A stretch of 33,824 nt of DNA from Verrucomicrobiia bacterium (lineage in GTDB: Bacteria > Verrucomicrobiota > Verrucomicrobiia > Verrucomicrobiales > Akkermansiaceae): NCBI GenBank assembly GCA_947462875.1, contig CANHQJ010000034.1, positions 1-33,824 of the forward strand, written 5' to 3'. Shown here piece after piece: positions 1 to 8,051 of this stretch (within the stretch, counting starts at the first letter, position 1; each line of letters starts with the position of its first letter). The notes under the pieces are model-generated. The model worked only from the letters and a program-made list of their open reading frames with translations, did no database searches and had not been told where the DNA came from. The position numbers and the translations under genes were made by a program.

Positions 1-67
1 ACCTTGCGCGCATCTTCTTTGTGTATTCTTCGATGCTTTTTTCACTCATACTCATGGCTGGCGCCAT
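1..67 (-). CDS. N-terminal fragment of a minus-strand gene, probably an IS transposase/integrase
   Basis: Reading the minus strand gives an open frame that leaves the window at base 1. In-frame ATGs lie at 67, 55 and 49; the peptide includes MSEKSIEEYTKKMRAR. The 67 start is directly preceded by ACACC, a context seen at several other starts here. The basic N-terminus, together with the repeated terminal motif just upstream (66-146), fits a transposase or integrase reading inward from the end of an insertion sequence. Only about 22 codons are visible, so the family cannot be settled; the transposase call rests mostly on context. It could also be an ordinary chromosomal gene divergent from ruvA. 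Confidence 0.4.
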   Translation of the reverse strand, partial: MAPAMSMSEKSIEEYTKKMRAR

Positions 68-146
68 GGTGTCTCTATTTATGAGGCAACGGCACTCTCC
101 CAGTCACTCATGGAAATATTTATGGTGTCCGCTTCAATGAGGCAAC
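66..146. repeat. Two 25-bp imperfect direct repeats (66-90 and 122-146)
   Basis: Both copies read ATGGTGTC, then seven variable bases, then ATGAGGCAAC on the plus strand. The 18 fixed bases are identical and the copies start 56 bp apart. The outer copy is at the proposed IS edge; the inner copy overlaps the earliest possible start codon of the minus-strand ORF, so it could serve both as a transposase-binding site and as an operator controlling transposase expression. Confidence 0.65.
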
Positions 147-211
147 ACGACCGAAAGATCCATTGAGCTAAAACATTGACGGGAATCAAAGCCTGTGAAA
201 CGGTGGCGCGG

Positions 212-805
212 ATGATTGCACGGATACGCGGCAAGGTGTGGGAGGCATACCCGAATCGGCTGATTCTGGATGTGCAGGGCGTGGGCTATGAAATTCAGGT
301 GCCGCTCAGCACCTTCGATCGCCTCCACCCCAGCGAGGGGATCACGGTGGAGCTGCGCACTTATCTGCACATCCGCGAGGCGGCGCACACGCTCTATGGT
401 TTCGCCACGGAGGAGGAGCGCGATGTGTTTTTGCTGCTCATCGATCGCGTCAGCGGCATCGGTCCCGCCACGGCGATGTCGGTGCTGAGCGGCATGCCGG
501 TTTCCCGTTTCAAAGAGGCGGTGGTGAATGCCGATGTGGCCGAGCTCTCGCGCATCAAGGGTCTCGGGAAAAAAACCGCCGAGCGCATCGTGCTGGAGCT
601 GAAGGACAAGGTCGGCGTGACCGAAACCTGGGAGTCGGCCGCGGGCGGCGGCATCAGCAACATCGCAGCGGATGCCGAATTGGCCCTGATCGCGCTGGGC
701 TACAAGCAAGTCGAGGCGCGCAAGGCGGTGAAAAAAGTGCTCGAATCCGAGAGCAATGCCAGCGTGGAAGAACTGATCCGCGGCGCGCTGCGTTTGATGT
801 CATGA
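212..805 (+). CDS. ruvA: Holliday junction branch migration complex subunit RuvA
   Basis: RuvA forms the tetramer that binds four-way DNA junctions and directs the RuvB motor in recombinational repair. The 197-residue product has the family's three-part plan: an N-terminal OB fold beginning MIARIRGKV with the LDVQGVGYEI strand, two helix-hairpin-helix motifs (VSGIGPATAM near residue 92 and IKGLGKKTAER near 127), and a C-terminal RuvB-contacting domain after a glycine-rich linker. Length is close to E. coli RuvA (203). The ATG at 212 is chosen because family members begin at this MIA/MIG position; the frame stays open to a TTG at 176, which lies close to the IS edge. The stop overlaps the next start as ATGA, so the two are translationally coupled. 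ruvB and ruvC are not in the window. Confidence 0.96.
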   Translation: MIARIRGKVWEAYPNRLILDVQGVGYEIQVPLSTFDRLHPSEGITVELRTYLHIREAAHTLYGFATEEERDVFLLLIDRVSGIGPATAMSVLSGMPVSRFKEAVVNADVAELSRIKGLGKKTAERIVLELKDKVGVTETWESAAGGGISNIAADAELALIALGYKQVEARKAVKKVLESESNASVEELIRGALRLMS

Positions 806-2091
806 ACCCCGCCGCTCCGCAACTTTCGCTCGATTTCATCCATTCCGCCCTACCGGCGGAGGGCTTGTTTGGCGCGGGCTCGTGGCGCTGGTCGCCCGAG
901 CCCTTCGTTCTCTCCTCCTCCCAGGTTCGCGAACTGGAGGGGCTCGGTCACGTGCTCGCCCAGTTCCAACGTGCCAGCGATGCGATCTACCGCCGCAGCG
1001 CGAAGGGGAAACTCCCAACCTGGATCGCCGAGAGCCTCGACCGCGGCAAACCGGACTGGCTGATCGAAAACCAACGCCGTGGCGAAAATGCCGGACAGTT
1101 TCCCCGCATCATCCGCCCCGATCTGCTCCTCACCGCCGAGGGTTTTGCCCTGACGGAAATCGATAGCGTGCCGGGCGGCATCGGCATCACGGCCTGGCTC
1201 GCGGCGCAGTACGAAGCCGCGGGCTTTTCCGTGCTGGGCGGAGCGCGTGGGATGCCCGATGGCTTCGCTAGCGTCTTGCCGGCGGGTGGCGCGGTGCTGC
1301 TCTCCGAGGAATCCTCCGACTACCGCCCCGAAATGGCATGGCTGCTCCGGCAGCTCGGTGGCGAGCGAGGTATCGAGCCCGCCGAGTCTCTGCGAGCCGA
1401 AGAAACGCGCCCGCTCTATCGGTTTTTCGAATGTTTCGACTGGCAAAACATCCCCGCCCTGCCCGACTTCGCCGCACGCGGCGGCACCCTCCAGGCCCCG
1501 CTCAAGCCGCACCTGGAGGAAAAGCTCTGGCTCTCCCTGTTTCACCTCCCCGGCCTGCGCAAACTCTGGCAAAAAGAACTGCGCGGCAGCCATTACGAGC
1601 GCCTGAAGCAATTAATTCCGACCAGTTGGTTTATTCGCGATATCGAGCTGCCACCCGATGCCGTTTTGCCCGGTTTGGGCGTTTCCTCGTGGCAGGAGGT
1701 GGCGGAGTTCAGCCAAAAAGAACGACAGTTGGTGGTGAAAATTTCCGGCTTTGACCCCACTGCCTGGGGCTCGCGCGGGGTATTCATCGGCCACGATCTG
1801 CCCGCGCACGAGTGGCGCGAATGCCTGGAACGGGCGCTTCTGGATGCCCAGCACGCCTGGGTGATGCAGGCATTCCGTGAGACGAGCATCATCGAGCACC
1901 CGGTCTATCAAGCGGATGGCTCGGTGGCGCTGGAGCGCGGCCGGGCGCGGCTGTGCCCCTACTATTTCAACGATGAACAAGGCTACACCCGCCTCCACGG
2001 CTGCCTCGTCACCATCGTGCCCATCGACAAAAAGAAAATCCACGGCATGAGCGATGGCGTCCTGACCGTGGGAGCCCTCAGCGCAGAGTGA
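802..2091 (+). CDS. ATP-grasp-like protein of unknown function, coupled to ruvA
   Basis: A 429-residue cytoplasmic protein that I cannot name with certainty. The segments RPDLLLTAEGFALTEIDSVP and GGIGITAW (about residues 110-135), LVVKISGFDPTAWGSRGVF (about 310-330) and RARLCPYYF (near 385) resemble the permuted ATP-grasp folds seen in glutathionylspermidine-synthase-like proteins, in which acidic and basic residues bind Mg-ATP and activate a carboxylate. No signal peptide or membrane segment is visible. It begins with an ATGA overlap with ruvA, so it probably shares its transcript, though a role in recombination does not follow from that. Its last 14 bases overlap the 3' end of the convergent alkC gene. 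The ATP-grasp assignment is pattern-based inference. Confidence 0.6.
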   Translation: MNPAAPQLSLDFIHSALPAEGLFGAGSWRWSPEPFVLSSSQVRELEGLGHVLAQFQRASDAIYRRSAKGKLPTWIAESLDRGKPDWLIENQRRGENAGQFPRIIRPDLLLTAEGFALTEIDSVPGGIGITAWLAAQYEAAGFSVLGGARGMPDGFASVLPAGGAVLLSEESSDYRPEMAWLLRQLGGERGIEPAESLRAEETRPLYRFFECFDWQNIPALPDFAARGGTLQAPLKPHLEEKLWLSLFHLPGLRKLWQKELRGSHYERLKQLIPTSWFIRDIELPPDAVLPGLGVSSWQEVAEFSQKERQLVVKISGFDPTAWGSRGVFIGHDLPAHEWRECLERALLDAQHAWVMQAFRETSIIEHPVYQADGSVALERGRARLCPYYFNDEQGYTRLHGCLVTIVPIDKKKIHGMSDGVLTVGALSAE

Positions 2092-3199
2092 AGTCCGCTG
2101 CGGCGACGATCGAGCCATTGATCTTGATTTCGAGACGATGCAGGCCCGGGTAATACACGCGCGTCGTGATCGGGCGAAACGAATGCGCTTTTTCCAAACG
2201 AAGAACCTCGCCCGGCGCGAGCATGAGATCTTTCCAGCGGAAAACTTTCGGCGTGAGTCGTCCGTTGGCTTTTTGGTGATGCAGCACGTAGTCGAGCCGC
2301 AGCGTTTGCGGCGTTTTGGCGCTAGAATGAAGGTGTAGCGAAAAGGGCAGCGAGCCACCCATCGCCAGTTCATCTGCGCCGAGCGAGAGCGCGGTTTGTT
2401 TCAGGCGAGGCGCGGCAAGTTCATACAGTGCCAGGGCCTCCGGATGCCCTTGTTTCAGCAAATTCCGCAGCGCATGCCGCAGCAGCCGTTGGCGTTCGGT
2501 AGGCGCACCACTGTTCCAACGCCGCGCCACGTCCAGCGCCACCAGCGGGTGATCGCGAGCGATGTCGTTGAGATGATTCGCCACCGATTTTCTCACATAC
2601 GGCGAGGTATCATCGCGCAACGCCTCTAACAAAGGCACGGTCGCATGCGGATCCGCGATGAAGCCCGGCAACCGCATGCCCCAGGGCAATCGCGGGCGAG
2701 CTCCCTCGGAGACCAGCCGCCGCACGTGCTCGTTTTCATGCTGCGTCCACATTGCCACCACCTTCATCACCTCGCGCGGGCGCGCCAGCCACAAGTGACG
2801 GATGCCGAATTCCGAGGTGAAACGCATCGTCATTTCCTTCAGCAAATCCAAGCCCAAGGGCCAATGCGCGCCGCACTCGCGCCCCGCGTACTCCGCCAGC
2901 GGCATGATCATCCAGCCCTGAACGCCCTCCTCCGTCACCCCCAGCTTCTGCGCATTGCCATCGCAGGCAGGATGCAAGGAAGCGCGGATCACCTCCGCCG
3001 CGCGCGGAAAATCCTGCGGCAAGGTCGTGCACAGCGCGCGATAGATCTGATCGCAGCGCTGCTTCAGCTCCAGCGCTGCGAGATTTTTCAACGCCAGCGC
3101 CTCAAAGCGTTTGCGATCAAAGGTCGCATCGTGCCGCCCGATCACCTGCCCCAGGCACTGGATCGCACCGCGATGAAAAACTTCCTTGAACGGCTCCAT
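2078..3199 (-). CDS. alkC: DNA alkylation repair protein, AlkC-type DNA glycosylase
   Basis: AlkC-family proteins are HEAT-repeat DNA glycosylases that excise positively charged alkylated bases such as 3-methyladenine. The N-terminus MEPFKEVFHRGAIQCLGQVI is the recognisable AlkC signature, followed by alpha-helical HEAT-like repeats (for example EHVRRLVSEGARPRLPWG and SPYVRKSVANHLNDIARDHP, the latter strongly AlkD/AlkC-like). The last third (from about residue 275) turns into beta-rich sequence ending LEIKINGSIVAAADFTLR, matching the Ig-like C-terminal domain found in AlkC. The start at 3199 fits this signature and has a G-rich stretch upstream; the open frame continues to 3271 with an unlikely cysteine-rich extension. 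It is convergent with the ATP-grasp-like gene and divergent from the LpxR-like gene, with an 89-bp gap. Confidence 0.9.
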   Translation of the reverse strand: MEPFKEVFHRGAIQCLGQVIGRHDATFDRKRFEALALKNLAALELKQRCDQIYRALCTTLPQDFPRAAEVIRASLHPACDGNAQKLGVTEEGVQGWMIMPLAEYAGRECGAHWPLGLDLLKEMTMRFTSEFGIRHLWLARPREVMKVVAMWTQHENEHVRRLVSEGARPRLPWGMRLPGFIADPHATVPLLEALRDDTSPYVRKSVANHLNDIARDHPLVALDVARRWNSGAPTERQRLLRHALRNLLKQGHPEALALYELAAPRLKQTALSLGADELAMGGSLPFSLHLHSSAKTPQTLRLDYVLHHQKANGRLTPKVFRWKDLMLAPGEVLRLEKAHSFRPITTRVYYPGLHRLEIKINGSIVAAADFTLR

Positions 3200-3288
3200 A
3201 CCCCCGCATCCTGCACCTCCACCACACGCCGTCAAGAGCACAGAAAAAATCCTCGCTTTCGTCAAGAGCATCGTCTAACGTTCCGCCC

Positions 3289-4350
3289 ATGAGAACGATC
3301 ACTGCTGTTGTTGCATTGGCCAGCGGATTGGTGCCATCGCTCGCACTGGCGGGGCGCGAAACCCCCTTTGATTTCGGTCCCGGCTACCTGACCTTTTACC
3401 TCGACAATGATCTTTTTGGCAATCGCGACCGCGATTACACCAACGGCGCGCGCCTGTCCTGGATTTCCAGCAACCGCAAAATGAAAGACATCGGTGCCAT
3501 CCAACGCGCGCTCCGGCCTTTCACGGGCGATGAGACATCGCTGGAAGCGTTTCAGAAAATCACCGGCTTCGACGACCCGGAAAATGTTCACTACAACTAC
3601 GGCTTCTCCATCACCCAATTGATGTTCACACCGGAGGATTTTCAGTCGCAACCCCAACCGCTGGACCAGCGCCGCTATGCAGGCTGGCTGGCGCTCGGAT
3701 TTTCCCTCCATACCAAGGACGAAAACTGTCTCAATACCGTGGAGTTCCTGGTCGGCATGACAGGAAAGTATTCCTACGCGCATGACACGCAGGATTTCAT
3801 CCACGATCTGCGGGACATCGAGGACTTCAATGGCTGGGATGGACAGATCCCCACCGAGGTGACAGCGGATTTGGCTTTTGTGCAACGCCGCCGCCTGCCC
3901 TTCGGGAAATTCAACAATGTCCTGAGCATGGATGGATTCAGCGAATGGGGCGCGCGCCTCGGCACCTTCCGCACTTCCGCGCAGATCGGCGGCATGATCC
4001 GCTGGGGTTTTTACCTGCCCACGGATTTCAGCGATCCCCGCCTCAGCGAAACGGCATACACCCACAAGTTCTTCACCGAGGACGTCGAAACAAGTCCCTG
4101 GTCACTTTATTTTCTCAGCGGTTTCCGCGCCTTGGCCGTGCTGCACGATGCCACTCTCGACGGGCCTTTGTTTCATGATTTCACCACCGGTAATACCCGC
4201 GAGCCCTTCGTCGGTGAAGTGTATGCCGGCATCGGCTGGCGCATCCGCTCGGTGGAAATCAGCTACGCCCACACCTGGCGCACGGAAGAATATAAAGAGC
4301 AAAAAGGCGATTCCAATTTCGGCACCATCAGTGTGCGTTTGCAATTCTAA
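3289..4350 (+). CDS. LpxR-family lipid A deacylase (DUF2219), outer membrane
   Basis: LpxR removes the 3'-acyloxyacyl chain of lipid A on the outer membrane surface. The 353-residue product has a signal peptide (residues 1-21, ending ALALAG) and then the DUF2219 hallmark LDNDLFGNRDRDYTNGARLSW (N40-D41 matching the catalytic Asn-Asp pair of Salmonella LpxR, with DYTNG downstream). A second family motif, GMTGKYSYAHDTQDFIHDL, places a candidate catalytic His at 173. The remainder alternates polar and aromatic strands and ends in phenylalanine, as expected for a 12-stranded outer-membrane barrel. Residue mapping is by eye. It is followed after 12 bp by the Dus gene on the same strand. Confidence 0.88.
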   Translation: MRTITAVVALASGLVPSLALAGRETPFDFGPGYLTFYLDNDLFGNRDRDYTNGARLSWISSNRKMKDIGAIQRALRPFTGDETSLEAFQKITGFDDPENVHYNYGFSITQLMFTPEDFQSQPQPLDQRRYAGWLALGFSLHTKDENCLNTVEFLVGMTGKYSYAHDTQDFIHDLRDIEDFNGWDGQIPTEVTADLAFVQRRRLPFGKFNNVLSMDGFSEWGARLGTFRTSAQIGGMIRWGFYLPTDFSDPRLSETAYTHKFFTEDVETSPWSLYFLSGFRALAVLHDATLDGPLFHDFTTGNTREPFVGEVYAGIGWRIRSVEISYAHTWRTEEYKEQKGDSNFGTISVRLQF

Positions 4351-4362
4351 CCGATCAGCCGC

Positions 4363-5397
4363 GTGCGTGATTTGCTGCCCCATGACCGTCCCGCGCTGGT
4401 GCTGGCACCCATGCAGAGCGTCACCGATCTGCCCTTCATGCGCGTGATCGCGCGGCGCGGCGGACCGGACTGGTTTGTCACGGAATTTTTCCGCGTCCAT
4501 CCCGCCTCCAAGCCGGATCGCTACATCCTGCGCTCGATCCGCGAAAACACCACCGGCATTCCCATCTTCGCGCAAATCATCGGCTCGGATGCCGATGCCA
4601 TGGTCAAGGAAGCCAAGATCCTGCTGCGCGAAAACATCGCCGGCATCGACCTCAACCTCGGCTGCCCCAGCCCCACCGTCTGCGGCAAAAGCGCGGGCGG
4701 CGGATTGCTGCGACACCCTAACGAAATCGACCGCATGATCGGCATGCTGCGCGATGCCATCCCCACCCGCTTCACCGTCAAGACCCGCGTCGGCTATGCC
4801 GATGAAGGCGAGTTCGGGAAACTGTTGGAAATTTTCCGCAAGCACGCCATTGATGGCCTCACCATCCACGGTCGCACCGTCGCCGATCGCTACCAAACCC
4901 CCGTCCGCCCGCATTGCGTGGCCGCTGCGGTGACAGCTCTTCCTTGCCCGGTCATCGCCAATGGCAACGTCGTCAATGCCAGCGCCGGCATCCGCTACCA
5001 GACACTCACCGGCGCGAGCGGTCTGATGATCGGCAGAGGAGCCATCCGCAATCCCTGGATCTTCGATCAATTGCGGGCCAAGTACCTCGGCGGCGAAGCC
5101 CCGCAGCCGCGCGCGCAGGACCTGCTCGCATACATCGAGGAACTCTACGCCGAGCTCGCGCGAGAGAGCAAGGAATACCATGAACACCATCACATCCAGC
5201 GCATGAAAAAAACCATGCTCTACATCGTGCAGGGGCTGGGCGATGAGTTCGAGCAAGCCATGCGCCGCATGCGCACCGAAGCAGAATTTTTCCACCTCTG
5301 CCGCAGCTCGCTCGATCACGATGCCCCCATCCCCGATGTCCCGCCCGAGCAATCGAAACTCTTCTGCGGCTTCCACGAGCTGCTCACCTTGCCATGA
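4363..5397 (+). CDS. tRNA-dihydrouridine synthase, DusC-like
   Basis: Dus enzymes are FMN- and NADPH-dependent TIM barrels that reduce specific uridines in tRNA to dihydrouridine. The 344-residue sequence shows LAPMQSVTD near the N-terminus (FMN site), DLNLGCPSPTV with the presumed proton-donor C101, a GGGLL loop, KTRVGY, LTIHGRTV, and the FMN-phosphate loop IANGNV and MIGRGAIRNPWIF. The GCPSPTV...GGGLL spacing is closest to DusC-type proteins, but subfamily is uncertain. The start is GTG at 4363; no in-frame ATG lies close by. It sits 12 bp after the LpxR-like gene and its stop overlaps the next start as ATGA, suggesting a three-gene transcript. Confidence 0.92.
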   Translation: MRDLLPHDRPALVLAPMQSVTDLPFMRVIARRGGPDWFVTEFFRVHPASKPDRYILRSIRENTTGIPIFAQIIGSDADAMVKEAKILLRENIAGIDLNLGCPSPTVCGKSAGGGLLRHPNEIDRMIGMLRDAIPTRFTVKTRVGYADEGEFGKLLEIFRKHAIDGLTIHGRTVADRYQTPVRPHCVAAAVTALPCPVIANGNVVNASAGIRYQTLTGASGLMIGRGAIRNPWIFDQLRAKYLGGEAPQPRAQDLLAYIEELYAELARESKEYHEHHHIQRMKKTMLYIVQGLGDEFEQAMRRMRTEAEFFHLCRSSLDHDAPIPDVPPEQSKLFCGFHELLTLP

Positions 5398-6515
5398 TCC
5401 GCCCTTGCATCACGCTGGCATTCGCCTGGTTCAGTATCTGCCTCGCCACCGCCGAGACACTGGAGGAAATGCTCGCGCGTGTGAACCGCAACTACCAACT
5501 CCCCGGCATGGCCGCCATTGCCTTTCGCGGCGATGAAGTCCTGGAACAAGCCTGCACCGGCATCCGCTGCCAAGGGAAAACCGATGCCATCACTCGCGAT
5601 GACCGCTTCCACCTCGGCTCCCTCACCAAGTCCATGACCAGCAGCCTTGCCGCGTTGCTCATCGAGGAAAAACGCATGGCGTGGGACGACACCGTCGAAA
5701 AACTGTTAGGGAAAAAAATCCCCGCCATCCACAAAGACTACCGCACGGTCACACTGCGGCAATTGTGCGAACACCGCGGCGGCATGCCCGCACACAGCAA
5801 TGACTCGCTGTGGAAAGAACTTTGGAGGCGCAGCCTCACGCACGATGCCGCACAAAACCGCCTCTGGTATGTCGGCGAGCTTCTCAAACGTCCCCCTGCG
5901 CAACCCGTGGGCACCTTCGTCTATTCCAACAGCGGCTACATGGCTGCCGGATTGATGATGGAAACCGTCACCGGAGAAACATGGGATGTAATGCTTCAAA
6001 AGAAATTGTTAGAACCGCTGGGCATGACGCACACCGGTTTTGGCCCTGCCGCCACAGCGGACGCGCCGCTGTCACAACCTTGGCCGCACACCGATGGCAA
6101 TCCCATCGCCCCCGGTCTCAGTGCCGATAACCCCGCCGCCCTCGGTCCCGCCGGCACCGTGCACGCCAGCATCGGCGATCTCGCCCGCTACGGCCAATGG
6201 CACCTGCGCGCCGGAGAAAAAAAAGAAGTGCCCGCACTTCCTCCCGCGTCCTTCGCCCTACTGCACCAGTCACGCCATTTCCTCAGGGGGCAAGGCGGCT
6301 ACGCGTTAGGATGGAATGAAGTAGCCCGCCCCTGGGCGAGAGGAAATGCCTGGATGCATACCGGCACCAACACCATGAACTACGCTGTCATCTGGCTTGC
6401 ACCGCAGCAAAACCTCGGCTTCGCCGTGGTCACCAACGAAGGCCAACGCAATGCCGGCAAAGCCACCGACGACGTCTGCGCCTGGTTCGTGAAAAAATAC
6501 GCATCCGGGAAATGA
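5394..6515 (+). CDS. Secreted serine hydrolase of the beta-lactamase (class C)/DD-peptidase fold
   Basis: A 373-residue exported protein with a signal peptide of about 20 residues (MIRPCITLAFAWFSICLATA). It carries the three active-site motifs of the serine beta-lactamase superfamily: SxxK as S76-L-T-K79, YxN as Y177-S-N179, and the HTG triad H322-T-G324. This architecture covers AmpC-type beta-lactamases, D-aminopeptidases and esterases, so the true substrate cannot be read from the sequence; a periplasmic esterase or peptidase is as likely as a drug-inactivating enzyme. It starts inside the stop of the Dus gene (ATGA overlap). A REP-like inverted pair lies 10 bp after its stop. Confidence 0.9.
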   Translation: MIRPCITLAFAWFSICLATAETLEEMLARVNRNYQLPGMAAIAFRGDEVLEQACTGIRCQGKTDAITRDDRFHLGSLTKSMTSSLAALLIEEKRMAWDDTVEKLLGKKIPAIHKDYRTVTLRQLCEHRGGMPAHSNDSLWKELWRRSLTHDAAQNRLWYVGELLKRPPAQPVGTFVYSNSGYMAAGLMMETVTGETWDVMLQKKLLEPLGMTHTGFGPAATADAPLSQPWPHTDGNPIAPGLSADNPAALGPAGTVHASIGDLARYGQWHLRAGEKKEVPALPPASFALLHQSRHFLRGQGGYALGWNEVARPWARGNAWMHTGTNTMNYAVIWLAPQQNLGFAVVTNEGQRNAGKATDDVCAWFVKKYASGK

Positions 6516-6525
6516 AGTTTCCCGG

Positions 6526-6696
6526 GGCAGGGACCGTCTCTCCGAGCGGTCCGGTGGGGTAAACGATCTTATCGCCCTAACTCAATCAACCTTCACCCCG
6601 GCACTGTCTTCGCAAACAAAACGGAGTGATTCGGAAACCTCTCTGTGACCGAACTGGCTCCTCCCCGCCGGACCGCTCGGAGAGACGGTTCCTGCC
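6526..6696. repeat. Inverted pair of REP-like palindromes (34-bp arms, 103-bp core)
   Basis: The arms 6526-6559 and 6663-6696 are reverse complements at 32 of 34 positions. Each arm is itself a hairpin: GGACCG at 6531-6536 pairs with CGGTCC at 6547-6552, with an inner CTC/GAG pair, and the right copy does the same at 6670-6691 with one G-T wobble. Two palindromes in opposite orientation between convergent genes is the arrangement of REP doublets (BIMEs); a MITE with 34-bp inverted termini is the alternative. No target duplication is visible. It could also act as a bidirectional terminator or mRNA stabiliser for the flanking genes. Confidence 0.8.
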
Positions 6697-6705
6697 TGGC
6701 ACGCC

Positions 6706-7176
6706 TCACGGCAAAATATCACCATAGATGCCCGGGTCGCTGCCCTCGATGACGGTGGCCCCGCAGGCTTTTGCGTAGAATTCGCGCGGACCCACACCGC
6801 CGATCACCGCATAGGCATAGCCCATTTCTCTCATGGATTCGAGACACTTGAACAACAAGGCCTTGCCCAGACCCATGCCGCGCGCGGCTTCCTCCACTCC
6901 GGTGGGGCCGAAGTAGCCGCGCATCGTCGTTTCATAGCAGGCGAAGCCGAGGATGGCCTTGTCCTTGGTCGCGATGAAGCAACTCACGGGCTGCCGTGTG
7001 AGCGCCACTTCGATCTCGCTCACCCACTTCGGCGAGAAATGCTTGCGCGCGAACTCGGCGACGGTGTGTTTTTCAAAGGCGCGGGCGCGGCGCAGTGTCA
7101 CTCCGTGCGCGGCCACCGTTTCATACAATCCCGTCGCATCGGGCAGCGCATACAATCGAACCAGCATGTCAACCAT
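6706..7176 (-). CDS. GNAT-family N-acetyltransferase
   Basis: A 156-residue cytoplasmic protein with the GNAT fold: strand segment FIATKDKAILGFACYETT, the acetyl-CoA pyrophosphate loop region GVEEAARGMGLGKALLFKCL (R/Q-x-x-G-x-G/A type, MGLGKAL at about residue 100), and the C-terminal GVGPREFYAKACGATVIEG segment typical of the family. The acyl acceptor is unknown. The start is ATG at 7176, with a second in-frame ATG three codons later (7167); neither has a clear ribosome-binding site. It is convergent with the serine hydrolase across the REP-like pair and divergent from the HD protein with a 151-bp gap. Confidence 0.85.
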   Translation of the reverse strand: MVDMLVRLYALPDATGLYETVAAHGVTLRRARAFEKHTVAEFARKHFSPKWVSEIEVALTRQPVSCFIATKDKAILGFACYETTMRGYFGPTGVEEAARGMGLGKALLFKCLESMREMGYAYAVIGGVGPREFYAKACGATVIEGSDPGIYGDILP

Positions 7177-7327
7177 GCGTCCATGCTAGCGACTTTCCCC
7201 ACCGCTGCCAACCGGCAAATGCGCGAACGCGGGAGGAAACACGGAATTGCCTTGCGCCGCACTTCGAATCTTTTTATCGATGGGCGTTGCCAGAGCCTCG
7301 CCTCACAACCTCTCTCTTCACACACTC

Positions 7328-7966
7328 ATGGAATACGCAACCCGGCAACGATGGATGGAATTGGTCGAATTTCTCGGCGGCAGCAAGCTTGCGGCCCAGC
7401 AGTGGTTTGATCGCTTGGCCCGCTGTTACAACGAACCGCACCGGCGCTATCATACGTTCCAGCATCTGGAGGAATGCCTGGAAGAGCTGGATGAAATCGA
7501 GGGCGATGAGGAACGCCTGGCCCTGATCGAGGTCGCCCTGTGGTTTCACGATGCCGTGTGCCAACCGGCCTCCGCCACCAATGCCACGCTCAGCGCCTCA
7601 CTGGCCAAGGAATTTTTGTTAGAGTGCCAGGCGTCGGATTCCGTGATCGAGTTTGTTCACGACATGATCCTGTCCACGCAGGATCACCTCGCCAAAGACG
7701 ACCCGGATGCCGCCATCATGATCGCACTGGATCTGAATATCTTCGCCCGCAGCCCGCAGCGCTATGCCGCTTACGAAAAACAACTGCGCGAGGAATCCGC
7801 CGCGGTGCCCATGGCGGAGTATGCGCCGCGTCGTGCGGCATTGCTTCAAAGCTTCCTCGATCGCCCGGTGATCTACGAGAGCGAAACCATGCGCGACATT
7901 TACGAAGAGCAGGCGCGTTTCAATCTGGAAGAAGGGATCAAGCGACTGGAGCAGGGAAATCTCTAG
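7328..7966 (+). CDS. HD-domain protein, predicted metal-dependent phosphohydrolase
   Basis: A 212-residue protein of the family annotated as predicted metal-dependent HD superfamily phosphohydrolase. Visible signatures are NEPHRRYHTFQHLEE (H42 as the first metal ligand), WFHDAV with the HD doublet H74-D75, and later helical segments VHDMILSTQDH and IMIALDLNIFA giving further His/Asp ligands. The substrate is unknown for the family. The start at 7328 (MEYATRQRW) matches the usual beginning of the fold; the open frame extends to 7247 but the added residues look non-conserved. No Shine-Dalgarno site is evident. Confidence 0.85.
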   Translation: MEYATRQRWMELVEFLGGSKLAAQQWFDRLARCYNEPHRRYHTFQHLEECLEELDEIEGDEERLALIEVALWFHDAVCQPASATNATLSASLAKEFLLECQASDSVIEFVHDMILSTQDHLAKDDPDAAIMIALDLNIFARSPQRYAAYEKQLREESAAVPMAEYAPRRAALLQSFLDRPVIYESETMRDIYEEQARFNLEEGIKRLEQGNL

Positions 7967-8051
7967 CCCGCGATTCGAAATGATCAGCGTGAGTTAGCGC
8001 CATTCGGGCCACTGAAACCACCCAGGGCAAGGGCAGGTTCAGTCTGGGATC

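Larger units (their letters stand above)
1..147. mobile_element. Probable end of an insertion sequence extending left of the window
   Basis: The segment holds the start of a minus-strand ORF and, outside it, two copies of a spaced motif (66-90 and 122-146). Read from the right edge on the minus strand it begins TGTTGCCTCATTGAAGCGGA, a plausible IS terminus with a second internal transposase-binding copy. The right boundary is set at 147 because the second motif copy ends there; the other end and any target duplication are outside the window. Inference from arrangement only. Confidence 0.4.

Noticed and set aside
176-211. Upstream TTG extension of ruvA
   Set aside because: RuvA proteins begin at MIA/MIG-R-I-x-G; the extra 12 residues are not family-like and lie beside the IS boundary.
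3200-3271. Lipoprotein-like N-terminal extension of alkC (cysteine/glycine rich)
   Set aside because: AlkC acts in the cytoplasm and the conserved domain begins exactly at MEPFKEVFHRG; the extension is probably untranslated leader.
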